A stretch of DNA of 64,000 bases from Bradyrhizobium arachidis (GTDB lineage: Bacteria > Pseudomonadota > Alphaproteobacteria > Rhizobiales > Xanthobacteraceae). This document shows, piece after piece, positions 15,367-23,990 of this stretch; position 1 is the first letter of the stretch, and the number at the start of each line of letters is the position of its first letter. Both the position numbers and the translations under genes were made by a program. The notes under the pieces were generated by a model. That model made no database searches and was not told the origin of the DNA. It saw only the letters and a list, made by a program, of their open reading frames with translations. The stretch covers positions 2,604,001-2,668,000 of the forward strand of contig NZ_CP077970.1 of NCBI RefSeq assembly GCF_024758505.1. Direction: 5' to 3'.

Positions 15367-18222
15367 TCAGGCGTGCTGCGGCGGTGCCAGCACCGGCGCT
15401 TCCATCTGATGCGGCTCGACCATCGGCATTCCGCCGGGGCCACCGTTTGCGACGAAGCTGCCGGCCATCGCCTGGCTGAGGAGGGCTGCGCCGACGATCG
15501 GGGCGATTGCGCCGCCGCCGTTGATCACGACGTTGCTGCCCGGCCCGCCGTCGAGAACGTCGGTTCCGCCGCCGCCGATCAGCACGTCGTCGCCGTTGCC
15601 GCCGCTCAACACGTCATTGCCGGTGCTGCCGATCAGGATGTCGTCGCCATCGCCGCCATTGGCCGTGAGCTGAAGACCGCTGTTGCCGAGTCCCGACGCC
15701 GTGATGACGTCGTCGCCGCCGAGCCCGTTGATGACGAGACGATCGCCGGCGCCGAAGTTGGAGATTTTTACCTCCTCCTTGAGGCCGGTCACGGTGACAA
15801 CGCCGTTGTTGTTTGTGACGGTGATGACGTCGTCGCCAGCGGTCGCGTTGAGGACAACCGTATCCGGCTGGCCGTCGCCGGCACCGAGGTCGAGATCGAC
15901 CTCGTTGACATTGGTGCCGGTGAGGTCATTGACGTTGATGGTGTCGGCTCCGCCGAGCGCATTGAACTGGATGCGCTCGACACCGTTCAGGTCCATGGTG
16001 ATGTTGGCGACGTCCCGGGTGAAGAGTGCCCGGCTGCCATTGGCGGAGATGTTGATGGTCTCCGCGATGTTTGCACCATTGAACCTGAGCGTATCGAGGC
16101 CGGCCTGGCCTTCGACGATGTCGTTGCCGTCGCCCGGATTCCAGACGAAGGTGTCATCGCCGGCACCGAGGCGGGCAACGTCGTTGCCGCGACCGCCGAA
16201 CACGGTGTCGTTGCCGGCGCTGCCGATGATGCTGTCGTCGCCGTCGCCGCCGTTGATCGTGAGGTTGGCGAGTTGCCCCGCTTTGATCAGCGACGCGTCG
16301 ATGACGTCATTGCCGGCGAGCCCGTTGACGACCATCGAGTCTTCGGCGCCGACATTGGCGACCGTGACCTGTTCGGACAGGCCCTGCACCAGCACCGAAT
16401 TGCCGCTGCTGACGAGATTGAGATGATCATCGCCGAGCGTGCCGTTGATAGTAACGGTATCCGCCGCCCCATCGGAGCCGGTGCCGCCGATCGTACCCGC
16501 GAGATCGACGGTCACGCGCTGGACCCCGGTGCCGGTGAGGTCGTTGAGCGTGATCTGGTCCGCGCCGCTGGTGGCGTTGACCTGAAGGCGCTCGACGGCG
16601 TTGAGGTCCATCACGATATTGCCGACGTCACGGAACAGGCGCACCCGGCTGCCATTGGCCGAGATGTCCATGCTCTCGGCGGCATTGGAGCCGTTGAACA
16701 CCAGCGTGTCCGTTCCCGCGCCGCCCTCGACGGTGTCGCTGCCGTCACCGGGATTCCAGGTGAAAGTGTCATTGCCGGCGCCGAGGTCGGCAAAATCGTT
16801 GCCCATGCCGCCGTTGACGTTGTCGTTGCCGTCGCCGCCGATCAGGATGTCGGCGTCGCGGCTGCCGGTGATGGTGTCGTTACCCGTGCCGCCATCGATG
16901 GTCAGACCGATCACGCCGGCCGAAACCGTCGAGGCGTCGATCACGTCGTTGCCGCCAAGACCCTGGATCACCAGGCGATCGCCGGCCTCGACATTGGTCA
17001 GCGTGACGACCTCGGGCAGGCCGCTGACGGTCACCGTGGTCCCGGTGGCAGTCACCTGGATGTGGTTGGCACCACCAGTGCCGTTGACGGTCACGGTGTC
17101 GCTCGAACCGTCGCCCTGCGTGCCCCCGCTCGCGCCGAGGTCGATCCCGACAGTGGTCACGCCGGTGCCGGTGAGATCGTCGACCAGGATGTTGTCTGCG
17201 CCGCCGAGTGCGTTGAACTGGATCTGCTCGACCTTCGTCAGGTCCATCGTGATATTGGCGACGTCGCGCGTGAACCTCACATGACCCTGGTTCGCCGAAA
17301 TCGCGATCTTCTCGCTGATGTTCGCGCCGTTGAACACCATCCTGTCGGTGCCGTCGCCGCCGTCGACGATGTCGCTGCCGTCACCGGGATTCCATATGAA
17401 GGTGTCGTCGCCGCTGCCGAGCTGCGCGGTGTCATTGCCGCGTCCGCCGGCAACGATGTCGTTGCCATTGCCGCCGATCAGAAGGTCGTTGCCATCACCG
17501 CCGGTGATCCTGTCGTTGCCGTCGCCGCCATCGAGTGTGAGCTGGATGAGGCTTGCAAGACCGTTGCTTGCGGTGATGACGTCGTCGCCGCCATTGGCGT
17601 GGACCACGAGATTTTCGGTGGTGCCGATGTCGATAGAGAACGGCGCCGGGCTGAGGCGATCGAAGCGCACGCGCGTGCCGTTCGGGGTGATCGTGAAAGT
17701 CTCGGCGCCGTTGCCGCCATTGACCTCGGCCGTGTCGGTGCCGTCGCCGCCTTCGAACAGATCGGTGCCGCCGCCGGGATTCCAGATCATCCGGTCGTTG
17801 CCGGCTTCGCCAAAGAGCTGGTCGTCGCCGGTGCCGCCATCCATGACGTCGTTGCCGGCGCCCCCGAACAGGAGATCGTTGCCGCCCTGGCCTCTGATTG
17901 TATCGTTGCCGGCCTGGCCAAACAGCATGTCCGCGCTCGAGCCGCCGATCAGCGTGTCGTTGCCCGTGCCCCCGAACAGATGTGCCGACGGCAGCGCGCC
18001 ATTGGCTTCATTCAGCGCGATGGTATCGTCACCGGCCTGACCGAACACGTCGATCTCGGTGGTGTTGGCAACGGTCGGCTTGTCGCCGAGAATGGACACG
18101 GCACCGCCATTGACGAGAATATTGCCGGCTGCGTCGCGGCTGGTCACGATGGAGTTACCGATGCTGTCGCCGAACTCCGTCAGCAAGCCGGTGTTCTTGG
18201 AAAATACTGCCGTGGTCGCCAT
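15367..18222 (-). CDS. large RTX-like calcium-binding repeat protein (type I secretion substrate)
   Basis: This 951-residue acidic, glycine-rich protein has no N-terminal signal. Many nonapeptide-type GGxGxDxhx units (such as LFGGTGNDTLIGG and LIGGDGNDNVNGG) form calcium-binding beta rolls. They are interleaved with a longer module containing WNPGDGSD, LVFNG, ISANGSRVR, DVxNIxMDL and DLTGT. The module occurs three times, with WNPG at residues 277, 489 and 694 (period about 205-212) and a degenerate fourth at 147. The last 50 residues are Pro/Ala-rich and may hold the uncleaved secretion signal. It heads the operon with its exporter and adaptor. An adhesin or matrix role is plausible but not shown, and no enzymatic domain was seen. 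Confidence 0.9.
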   Translation of the reverse strand: MATTAVFSKNTGLLTEFGDSIGNSIVTSRDAAGNILVNGGAVSILGDKPTVANTTEIDVFGQAGDDTIALNEANGALPSAHLFGGTGNDTLIGGSSADMLFGQAGNDTIRGQGGNDLLFGGAGNDVMDGGTGDDQLFGEAGNDRMIWNPGGGTDLFEGGDGTDTAEVNGGNGAETFTITPNGTRVRFDRLSPAPFSIDIGTTENLVVHANGGDDVITASNGLASLIQLTLDGGDGNDRITGGDGNDLLIGGNGNDIVAGGRGNDTAQLGSGDDTFIWNPGDGSDIVDGGDGTDRMVFNGANISEKIAISANQGHVRFTRDVANITMDLTKVEQIQFNALGGADNILVDDLTGTGVTTVGIDLGASGGTQGDGSSDTVTVNGTGGANHIQVTATGTTVTVSGLPEVVTLTNVEAGDRLVIQGLGGNDVIDASTVSAGVIGLTIDGGTGNDTITGSRDADILIGGDGNDNVNGGMGNDFADLGAGNDTFTWNPGDGSDTVEGGAGTDTLVFNGSNAAESMDISANGSRVRLFRDVGNIVMDLNAVERLQVNATSGADQITLNDLTGTGVQRVTVDLAGTIGGTGSDGAADTVTINGTLGDDHLNLVSSGNSVLVQGLSEQVTVANVGAEDSMVVNGLAGNDVIDASLIKAGQLANLTINGGDGDDSIIGSAGNDTVFGGRGNDVARLGAGDDTFVWNPGDGNDIVEGQAGLDTLRFNGANIAETINISANGSRALFTRDVANITMDLNGVERIQFNALGGADTINVNDLTGTNVNEVDLDLGAGDGQPDTVVLNATAGDDVITVTNNNGVVTVTGLKEEVKISNFGAGDRLVINGLGGDDVITASGLGNSGLQLTANGGDGDDILIGSTGNDVLSGGNGDDVLIGGGGTDVLDGGPGSNVVINGGGAIAPIVGAALLSQAMAGSFVANGGPGGMPMVEPHQMEAPVLAPPQHA

Positions 18223-18549
18223 TGCATTTCATCCTTCAAACAAATCGAGCCCCGTGCCTTGATGCTAGGCGGCGGCCAATGGCGGCGTCCTCACGCTAAG
18301 CTTGAGAGAGGCGTGATTTTTCGGAAGGAAGCTGTCCAGATTTTCTGACGATGCCGTGCAGCATCACGACCGCGTCATTCGCGGTCGGGACCGGTTCGCG
18401 TCGGCGTGATGCGCGAGGTCGCGAGGGCGGAGCGCTCGCCGCCGTCGTTGCAGTCGCGCTGCGATGTGGGCCGGTTCGATCCCGCGCGATGCTTTGCGCG
18501 ACCGCGATAGCTGAGCTATGGAATATTCCGGGCGAAGAGGGGTTGTGCC
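18223..18549. other. divergent intergenic region between the RTX operon and nadX
   Basis: This 327-bp region holds no credible gene. It must contain the promoters of the RTX operon (minus) and nadX (plus). Visible structure is a hairpin CGACCGC (18367-18373) / GCGGTCG (18381-18387) and a nearby short GATGC...GCATC inverted repeat. Neither is followed by a T-run. No recognised operator was seen. Confidence 0.5.
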
Positions 18550-19371
18550 ATGGCTGACGGTCAGCGGAAGAACTTGCGCGTTGCGATCGCGGGCCTTGGC
18601 TCGATCGGCTCGAAGATCGCGCGCGAGCTTGATCGCGGCATCGAGGGGCTGGAGCTGTCCGCGGTCGCGGTTCGCGACGCCGGCAAGCATCAAGCCTTCC
18701 TGAGCGGCCTGCGCCACCAGCCCTCCGTCCTGCCCATCGACCAGCTCGGCGAAGCCGCGGACATCGTGGTCGAGTGCGCGCCGAGCAGCCAGCTCCGTGC
18801 CATCGTCGAGCCGGCAGTGAAGCGCGGCAAGATCGCTGTCGTCGTCAGCGTCGGCGCGCTGCTCGACAACGGCGATCTGATCGACATCGCGCGGGCCAGT
18901 GGCGGCCGCATCGTCGTGCCCACGGGCGCGCTGATCGGGTTGGATGCGGTGGCGGCCGCTGCCGTCGGCACCATCCATTCGGTCAGGATGGTCACGCGCA
19001 AGCCGATCGATGGCTTGAAGGGCGCCCCCTTCATCGTGCAGAACAACATCGACATCGACGGGCTCCGCGAGCCGCTGAAACTGTTCGAGGGGACCGCGCG
19101 GGAAGCTGCCAAGGGTTTTCCCGCCAATCTGAACGTTGCGGTTGCGTTGTCGCTCGCCGGCGTCGGCCCGGACCGAACGTCCGTGCAGATCTGGGCCGAC
19201 CCGACCGTGACGCGCAACGTGCACCGCATCGAGGTCGAATCGGATTCCGCGCGCTTCTCGATGTCGATCGAGAACATCCCCTCGGAGAATCCGAAGACGG
19301 GCCTGATCACCGCACTGTCCGTCATCGCGCTGCTGCGCAAGCAGCGCGCCACGCTCAGCGTGGGGACCTAA
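18550..19371 (+). CDS. nadX: L-aspartate dehydrogenase
   Basis: This 273-residue oxidoreductase makes iminoaspartate from aspartate, an alternative to NadB in NAD synthesis, or else deaminates aspartate. The N-terminal Rossmann motif is AIAGLGSIGSKIA. The family block ADIVVECAPSSQLRAI and the later VPTGALIGLDAVAAAA are typical. The region AKGFPANLNVAVALSLAG carries the conserved active-site FPxNxNVAxxL pattern, and a conserved His lies in the NVHRIEV segment. It is monocistronic: an RTX operon diverges upstream and a dispersed repeat begins at its stop codon. No other nad gene is nearby, so the physiological role remains open. Confidence 0.88.
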   Translation: MADGQRKNLRVAIAGLGSIGSKIARELDRGIEGLELSAVAVRDAGKHQAFLSGLRHQPSVLPIDQLGEAADIVVECAPSSQLRAIVEPAVKRGKIAVVVSVGALLDNGDLIDIARASGGRIVVPTGALIGLDAVAAAAVGTIHSVRMVTRKPIDGLKGAPFIVQNNIDIDGLREPLKLFEGTAREAAKGFPANLNVAVALSLAGVGPDRTSVQIWADPTVTRNVHRIEVESDSARFSMSIENIPSENPKTGLITALSVIALLRKQRATLSVGT

Positions 19372-19472
19372 AGCATGATCCGGAAAAGTGCGCAGCGGTT
19401 TTCCGAAAAGATCATGCTCAAACAAAGAGCTAAAGCGCGATCATGATTCGACCTGAAGCCATCGCGCTTTAG
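19372..19472. repeat. dispersed two-hairpin repeat, family 1, copy B
   Basis: AGCATGATC (19372-19380) pairs with GATCATGCT (19410-19418), with an inner CGGAAAA/TTTTCCG stem. CTAAAGCGCGAT (19430-19441) pairs with ATCGCGCTTTAG (19461-19472). The block order is the same as in copies A and C. It begins at the base after the nadX stop. Confidence 0.88.
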
Positions 19473-19580
19473 ACGAACGCCATAGCCGGGCCGCGCACTT
19501 GCGCAGTGCACCCCGCAATCATACGGGCCGCATTCATACGGGCGATTTTGCCACGGCATGGTCGCACTTGGCCGGCTACA

Positions 19581-19826
19581 ATGGGCTTCATGAGTAGCGA
19601 GTACGATCCTCAAGCATTGGCCGAGGCCGCGATGAAGCTCGCCGTGGCGTCCGAAGGTCTCGAACGCCATCGACTGATCCGTTTCGCGCAGGCCTGGCAC
19701 GAGATTGCGCGTGAGCGCGGCGGCCGCGGTCAGGCGCCGGTCACGCGCCAGATGACGTTGCCGACGTCGTCAGCCACCAAGAGCGAGCCGTCGGGCCCGA
19801 GCGTCACGCCAACGGGTCGTCCGTAG
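19581..19826 (+). CDS. small hypothetical protein, uncertain
   Basis: An 81-residue frame starts at ATG 19581 (or ATG 19590). The part encoded before 19730 reads as a plausible helical protein, rich in Ala, Glu and Arg (YDPQALAEAAMKLAVASEGL then RHRLIRFAQAWHEIARERGG). The last third overlaps, antisense, the 3' end of the sorbosone-dehydrogenase-like gene and has shadow-like composition. No ribosome site is clear. It may be a real gene whose conserved part ends near 19725, or chance. Confidence 0.35.
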   Translation: MGFMSSEYDPQALAEAAMKLAVASEGLERHRLIRFAQAWHEIARERGGRGQAPVTRQMTLPTSSATKSEPSGPSVTPTGRP

Positions 19827-21031
19827 GACTCCTCCTCGTCGGGCGCGAGGAAGCCCGACAGGATGTCGCGCGCCGGGCCGGACGGGCGCCCGTTCTCGAA
19901 CGGCACGAACACCACCTTGTAGCCGCTCAGCGTGCTGCGATTCCACGAGCCGTGCTGGCCGATCACCATACCGTCGGGGAAGCCGGGCAGGGTGCCGGCC
20001 GGCATCCAGCACAGGCCGAGCGAGGCCGTGTGGCCGCCGAGGGCATAGTCCGGCGTGATCGCCTTGGCGACCATCGCGGCATCCTGCGGCACGCGATCGT
20101 CCACGGTCTGCCCCCAATAACAATACGGCCAGCCGTAAAAGCCGCCGTCGCGGACCGAGGTAAGATAGTCCGGCGGCGTCTCGTCGCCGAGCCCGTCGCG
20201 TTCGTTGACGACGGTCCACAGCGTGCCGGTATTCGGCTCCCAAGCGAGGCCGACCGGGTTGCGCAGGCCGCCGGCGAAGATGCGGCTCGTGCCATCAGCG
20301 AGATCGAGCTCGTAGACGGCGGCGCGGCCCTGTTCGACCTCCATGCCCATCTCCGCGATGTTGCTGAGCGAGCCGACGCCGGCATAGAGCTTCTTGCCGT
20401 CCGCGCTCGGCAGCAGGCTTCGCGTCCAGTGTCCGGAGGGCTTGAACGTGACGAATTTCTTGCCCTGCGCGCCAATGCGGTCCGCGCCCGCGATGTAGGG
20501 GAAAGCCACCACGCCGTCGGTGTTTCCGACATAGAAGGTGTTTTCGATCAGCGCCATACCGAACGGCTGGCTCAGTCCTTCCATGAAGATGCCGCGGTGC
20601 TCGGCCACGCCGTCGCCGTCCTTGTCGCGCAACAGCGTGATACGGTTGGCGCTGACGCCGAGCGCTGCCGCGCGCCGCATCGTCGCCTGCATCGCATAGT
20701 GAAACATGTTGCGGACCGGGCCGGGGATCTGCGTCGCTTCGGCGATCAGCACGTCGCCGTTCGGCATGACGTTGATCCAGCGCGGATGGTCGAGCCCGGT
20801 CGCGAAGGCGTTGACCTTGAGACCGGGTGCCGCGCTCGGCTTCTGCCCCTCGCTCCAGCCGCGTGCCGTCGGCATCTTCAGCGTCGGGACCGCGCCTTGC
20901 GGCTTGGCGGCCGGAATCTCCGGCGCCTGACCCCAGGCCGCCTTTTGCGGGACGCCCTGCATGCGCCGCCACAACACGGCGCAAGCGCCGATGAGCGCGA
21001 CGATACGCGCGAAAATGCTCGAGAAATTCAT
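19730..21031 (-). CDS. PQQ-dependent sugar (sorbosone) dehydrogenase-like protein
   Basis: This 433-residue protein has an N-terminal hydrophobic anchor (FARIVALIGACAVLW), so it is probably periplasmic and membrane-tethered. It folds as a six-bladed propeller: GLDHPRWINVMPNGDVLIAEA, ITLLRDKDGDGVAEHR, FGMALIENTFYVGNTDGVV, GLRNPVGLAWEPNTGTLW and GFYGWPYCYWG are conserved blades of the soluble glucose/L-sorbosone dehydrogenase family. AGGGGAAC lies upstream of ATG 21031. The electron acceptor and substrate are unknown. No pqq genes are in the window. Confidence 0.87.
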   Translation of the reverse strand: MNFSSIFARIVALIGACAVLWRRMQGVPQKAAWGQAPEIPAAKPQGAVPTLKMPTARGWSEGQKPSAAPGLKVNAFATGLDHPRWINVMPNGDVLIAEATQIPGPVRNMFHYAMQATMRRAAALGVSANRITLLRDKDGDGVAEHRGIFMEGLSQPFGMALIENTFYVGNTDGVVAFPYIAGADRIGAQGKKFVTFKPSGHWTRSLLPSADGKKLYAGVGSLSNIAEMGMEVEQGRAAVYELDLADGTSRIFAGGLRNPVGLAWEPNTGTLWTVVNERDGLGDETPPDYLTSVRDGGFYGWPYCYWGQTVDDRVPQDAAMVAKAITPDYALGGHTASLGLCWMPAGTLPGFPDGMVIGQHGSWNRSTLSGYKVVFVPFENGRPSGPARDILSGFLAPDEEESYGRPVGVTLGPDGSLLVADDVGNVIWRVTGA

Positions 21032-21197
21032 GGTGTTCCCCTGTTGGACGCACGCGCAGGCGTTTTGGCAGGCGTTTTGGAGAGGGCAGGGCGCCGGCGC
21101 GGATGACCGTAATCATACGATCTTACCGCGCGCAACCGAATCACCGAGATTGCATGGGCGCTCCCTTGTCAGAGCGTTTCCTCCCTGAACAATCCTT

Positions 21198-21227
21198 AGC
21201 CCGCCCAGGTTGGCGGGCTTCCTTTTC
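21198..21227 (+). terminator. hairpin in the 21032-21335 intergenic region
   Basis: AGCCCGCC (21198-21205) and GGCGGGCT (21212-21219) form an 8-bp stem with a 6-nt loop, followed by TCCTTTTC, a weak intrinsic-terminator shape on the plus strand. No plus-strand gene ends just upstream, so its role is unclear. A second inverted repeat GAGGAGGC...GCCTCCTC lies near 21290-21316, downstream of the repeat-protein gene. The remainder of this 304-bp gap shows no gene. Confidence 0.4.
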
Positions 21228-21335
21228 GCCGGCCGGCATCCGTCGGCCCGGTGCAGACGAACTCGCTCCCTGCGTAACAGACGTCGCGAGAGGAGGCCGC
21301 AGGCGGCAGCCTCCTCCTGTTCGCGATCGCCGGCC

Positions 21336-22634
21336 TTACGGCTTCCTGGTCCAGACCGAACCGTTGGACCAGCGGATCTGGTTCGGCGGCTGCAGCTGTG
21401 CGGTGTAGGTCTTGTCGTCCGGGAAGGAGACTTGGATCGTCGAGGCGTTGACGATCGAGCCTTGTGCGTTCGGACGGTCGTAGTCGGACATGTCGACCTT
21501 GATCGCGGACGGGCCTTCGGAGATCGCCGCGCTGCGGGCGCTTCCGTCGGTCCAGTTGCCGTTCAGATCCATCACGGTATTGATGATCTTGGTCCAGGTC
21601 GATCCGTTCGACCAGCGGATACGGTTCGGCGCGATGAGCTGACCCGCATAGGTCTTGTCGTCCGGGAACGTCACGGTGATCGACGATCCGTCCTGCACGG
21701 TGCCGTGCGCGGTTGGGCGGCCGAACGCGGACATGTTGACCGTGATCGCCTTGAAATCCACCGAGATGACGGCGCTGCGCGAAGAGCCATCGGTCCAGTT
21801 GCCGTTGAGGTTCGGCACCGTGCTGATCGTGTTCCAGTCGGCAGGGAAGCCGATCGGCCAGTTGTCGTTCCTGAAGATCTCGCAGCCGCTGCCTGCGGTC
21901 ACGAGGTCGGCGAACTTCATGCCGTGCCAGACCGCACGACAGAGCGAGGCGACGCGCTCCGGCTGCTGCGAATTCCAGCCCCACTCATATTCGTCGACGT
22001 AGCTGTCGTGGCGATCGGAGTCGGAATCGACCTTGACCACCTGGCAGGGCGCATCGACCGACATGTAGTAGTGCGACGTGATGTCGGCGACCTGGAAATT
22101 GGCGGGCGTGTTGCTGACGGTGATCTCCGCACCCATCGACCAGTACTGGGTGATGGAGCTCTTCTTCCAGGCGTGGAAGGTGAGCCGTCCCTTGCCCAGT
22201 CGATATTCGACGGTCGAGCCGTCGTCGGAGGCCCAGCGTTCCGCACCGTTGACCATGCCGGTGAACTTCAGCGCGGGAGAGGCGAGAATGACGCCGCCGG
22301 GCGCTGTATCGTCCATCACCTTGTCGAGGAAGTCGCGAAGATCAAATGTCTTGTCTCCGATCACAAGCGAGCCGGTGGACGACGAGATCGCATCGAGCAC
22401 GGGATCGCCGAACGTCACGCCGCTGCGCGTGTACTGTCCCTTGCGCGCCATCGTTCCGCGCACGCCGCGGCCCGAGCTGCGCCCGCCGAGTTCCTTCAGG
22501 TAGGCGGTGAACTCGTCGTAGTTGGCAAAAGAGTAACGGCCCGGCGCAAGCGAGGCGTTGTGCGTCACGAGTTCCACGCTGCCATCCTTGCGGACGGTCG
22601 CGGCCTGCTTGATCGTGAGTAAGTCCTGAGACAT
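21336..22634 (-). CDS. uncharacterised protein with two C-terminal tandem repeats
   Basis: This 432-residue protein matches nothing I recognise and has no signal peptide or membrane segment. Residues 1-270 form a unique region with low-complexity junctions. The C-terminus is a tandem duplication: residues 276-349 and 357-430 both run LNGNWTDGS(S/A)RSA...TFPDDKTY...RIRWSNGS.WT, with period 81. The repeats look like small beta-rich sugar-binding or lipocalin-like units that begin NGNWTDGS, but this is a guess. GGAGAATCCCA before ATG 22634 is a good start. It stands alone, with no partner genes. Confidence 0.8.
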   Translation of the reverse strand: MSQDLLTIKQAATVRKDGSVELVTHNASLAPGRYSFANYDEFTAYLKELGGRSSGRGVRGTMARKGQYTRSGVTFGDPVLDAISSSTGSLVIGDKTFDLRDFLDKVMDDTAPGGVILASPALKFTGMVNGAERWASDDGSTVEYRLGKGRLTFHAWKKSSITQYWSMGAEITVSNTPANFQVADITSHYYMSVDAPCQVVKVDSDSDRHDSYVDEYEWGWNSQQPERVASLCRAVWHGMKFADLVTAGSGCEIFRNDNWPIGFPADWNTISTVPNLNGNWTDGSSRSAVISVDFKAITVNMSAFGRPTAHGTVQDGSSITVTFPDDKTYAGQLIAPNRIRWSNGSTWTKIINTVMDLNGNWTDGSARSAAISEGPSAIKVDMSDYDRPNAQGSIVNASTIQVSFPDDKTYTAQLQPPNQIRWSNGSVWTRKP

Positions 22635-22836
22635 TGGGATTCTCCAAGCATCACACGAGCGTCATCCGCGCTCGGATGGACGGCCGATCCGTCCACGCAT
22701 CGGAGAATAGGCGCACGACGCCGCCGCGTTCGTGAGGTAGCTAACACAAGGAAAGAACACTCCGAGTTGAGTTCCATTTGACGCTTGCGGAACTCGGTGC
22801 GTATCAGTCGCGATGCGCGACGTGTGCGCGTGCGGA

Positions 22837-23427
22837 TTATTTTCCGCCGACGTGGCGCCGCTTGCGTCCCGTGATCATCGCGCGCGGCAGGTTCTCCCGC
22901 TGGAGAATGCTCATCAGGATGGTGCCGAGCACATGCACGATCACGAGCACGATGACTGCATCCGACGCGTAGGTGTGCGTATCCTCGACCCACCAAACGC
23001 CGAAGAAGGTGACGGTCACAGCCATGGCACCGGTGATCGCCGAGACGGAGAGCGCCAGCAGCAGTGCGACGAGCATCGCGGCGCCCGCGGGATTGAGCCC
23101 GAGATAGCGTCCGGTCTTGCCGTGACGCAGCTCCCACAGATAGGAGGGCATCGCGCGCAGCCGCGGCATCAGCCGCTTGAAGCGCGAATAGCGCGTGCCG
23201 AAAAAACCCCATGCGAGGCGGAAGACCAGCAGCGCGATGACGGTGTAGCCCGCGATGCGATGCATGCGGTCATAGACGGTCGGCGTGAACCAGGCGACCA
23301 GCACGAAGAAGGCGAGCGCCCAGTGCCAGGCGCGCAGCGGCCGGTCCCAGACCGGCACCGAATTTTGCGCCTCCGCACGATCCGGCGCGGCCAGATCGGT
23401 GCGGAGGGTTTTGACTGCGTCAGGCAC
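22837..23427 (-). CDS. cytochrome b561-type membrane protein
   Basis: This 196-residue integral membrane protein has four hydrophobic segments and candidate heme-ligand His residues in WHWALAFF, YDRMHRIAGY and VIVHVLGTI. That matches the cytochrome b561/NiFe-hydrogenase-type b subunit fold (WDRPLRAWHW...). It should move electrons across the inner membrane. The likely start is GTG 23427, ten bases after the PepSY gene, so the two are an operon. PepSY/cytochrome b pairs are common in proteobacteria. Candidate Irr-type boxes upstream of the pair suggest iron or heme control. Confidence 0.85.
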   Translation of the reverse strand: MPDAVKTLRTDLAAPDRAEAQNSVPVWDRPLRAWHWALAFFVLVAWFTPTVYDRMHRIAGYTVIALLVFRLAWGFFGTRYSRFKRLMPRLRAMPSYLWELRHGKTGRYLGLNPAGAAMLVALLLALSVSAITGAMAVTVTFFGVWWVEDTHTYASDAVIVLVIVHVLGTILMSILQRENLPRAMITGRKRRHVGGK

Positions 23428-23437
23428 GTCCGCGCGA

Positions 23438-23719
23438 TTACTTCGCGATGGTGTGCTTCAGGCTGAGATCTTCGGGGCTGTAGAACAGCTCGAACAGCTT
23501 GCCTTCCTTGACGCCGTACACTTCGTAGCAGGAGCCCTCGATCTTGGTGCGGCGGACTTCGTAGCCGGCGGCCTTCGCCTTGGCTTCGGCTTGATCCACC
23601 GACTTCCAGGAAGCCTTTTCCAGCTTGGTGCAATTCTTAAAGCCGTCGGCCGATGCGGCGGATGCGCCCAACACCACCATCGACACCACGAGCAACGACT
23701 TCCCGACGAGGCCCTTCAT
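23438..23719 (-). CDS. small periplasmic PepSY-domain protein
   Basis: This is a 93-residue protein with an N-terminal Sec signal (LLVVSMVVLGASAASA) and one PepSY-like domain. SVDQAEAKAKAAGYEVRRTKIEGSCYEVYGV shows the usual helix-strand pattern, followed by KLFELFYSPEDL. Two Cys (NC and SC) could form a disulfide. ATG 23719 has GGGAGA upstream, while the frame extends one codon to TTG. It is translated just ahead of the cytochrome b gene and may regulate or shield it. Function is unknown beyond the association. Confidence 0.8.
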   Translation of the reverse strand: MKGLVGKSLLVVSMVVLGASAASADGFKNCTKLEKASWKSVDQAEAKAKAAGYEVRRTKIEGSCYEVYGVKEGKLFELFYSPEDLSLKHTIAK

Positions 23720-23818
23720 CAAGTTCTCCCTTTGGACAATGGCCGCGCGACAGCGGCGGCTGACCTGCTAGGAGACGACGGGGTGCGGAAAGTCAACAGC
23801 ACGGGCCGCGACTGCGTC

Positions 23819-23867
23819 TTAGAGAACTTCTAAGAAGCCGACGCCCGTGCAATTAGAAGATTTCTAA
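23819..23867. promoter_or_regulatory. pair of Irr/ICE-like boxes upstream of the PepSY-cytochrome b operon
   Basis: Two 15-bp palindromes of form TTAGAA-N3-TTCTAA lie upstream of the operon start at 23719. TTAGAGAACTTCTAA spans 23819-23833 with one mismatch, and TTAGAAGATTTCTAA spans 23853-23867 with a perfect 6-bp arm pair. Their centres are 34 bp apart. From memory this matches the Irr-binding iron control element of rhizobia (about TTTAGAA-N3-TTCTAAA). A regulator with the same symmetry but another identity is possible. Confidence 0.6.
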
Positions 23868-23990
23868 CAAGACGAAAACGTCAGGACGCAGCCGAAGATA
23901 GCGCGATCCGACGCGTCGTGCGGCTTTAGGTCTCAGCGCGGCCTGCCGGATGCCTGAAAAGAGCGCCGGAGGGCGACCGGCCGGGGCTGT

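Noticed and set aside
15600..17960. Regular short repeats that could suggest CRISPR or tandem DNA
   Set aside because: They are codon-level glycine/aspartate repeats of the RTX-like protein, without unique spacers or fixed repeat length.
15373..18348. Long plus-strand frame (991 codons) opposite the RTX-like gene
   Set aside because: It is antisense to a clear repeat protein. Its composition follows the mirrored GC pattern and no known domain is visible.
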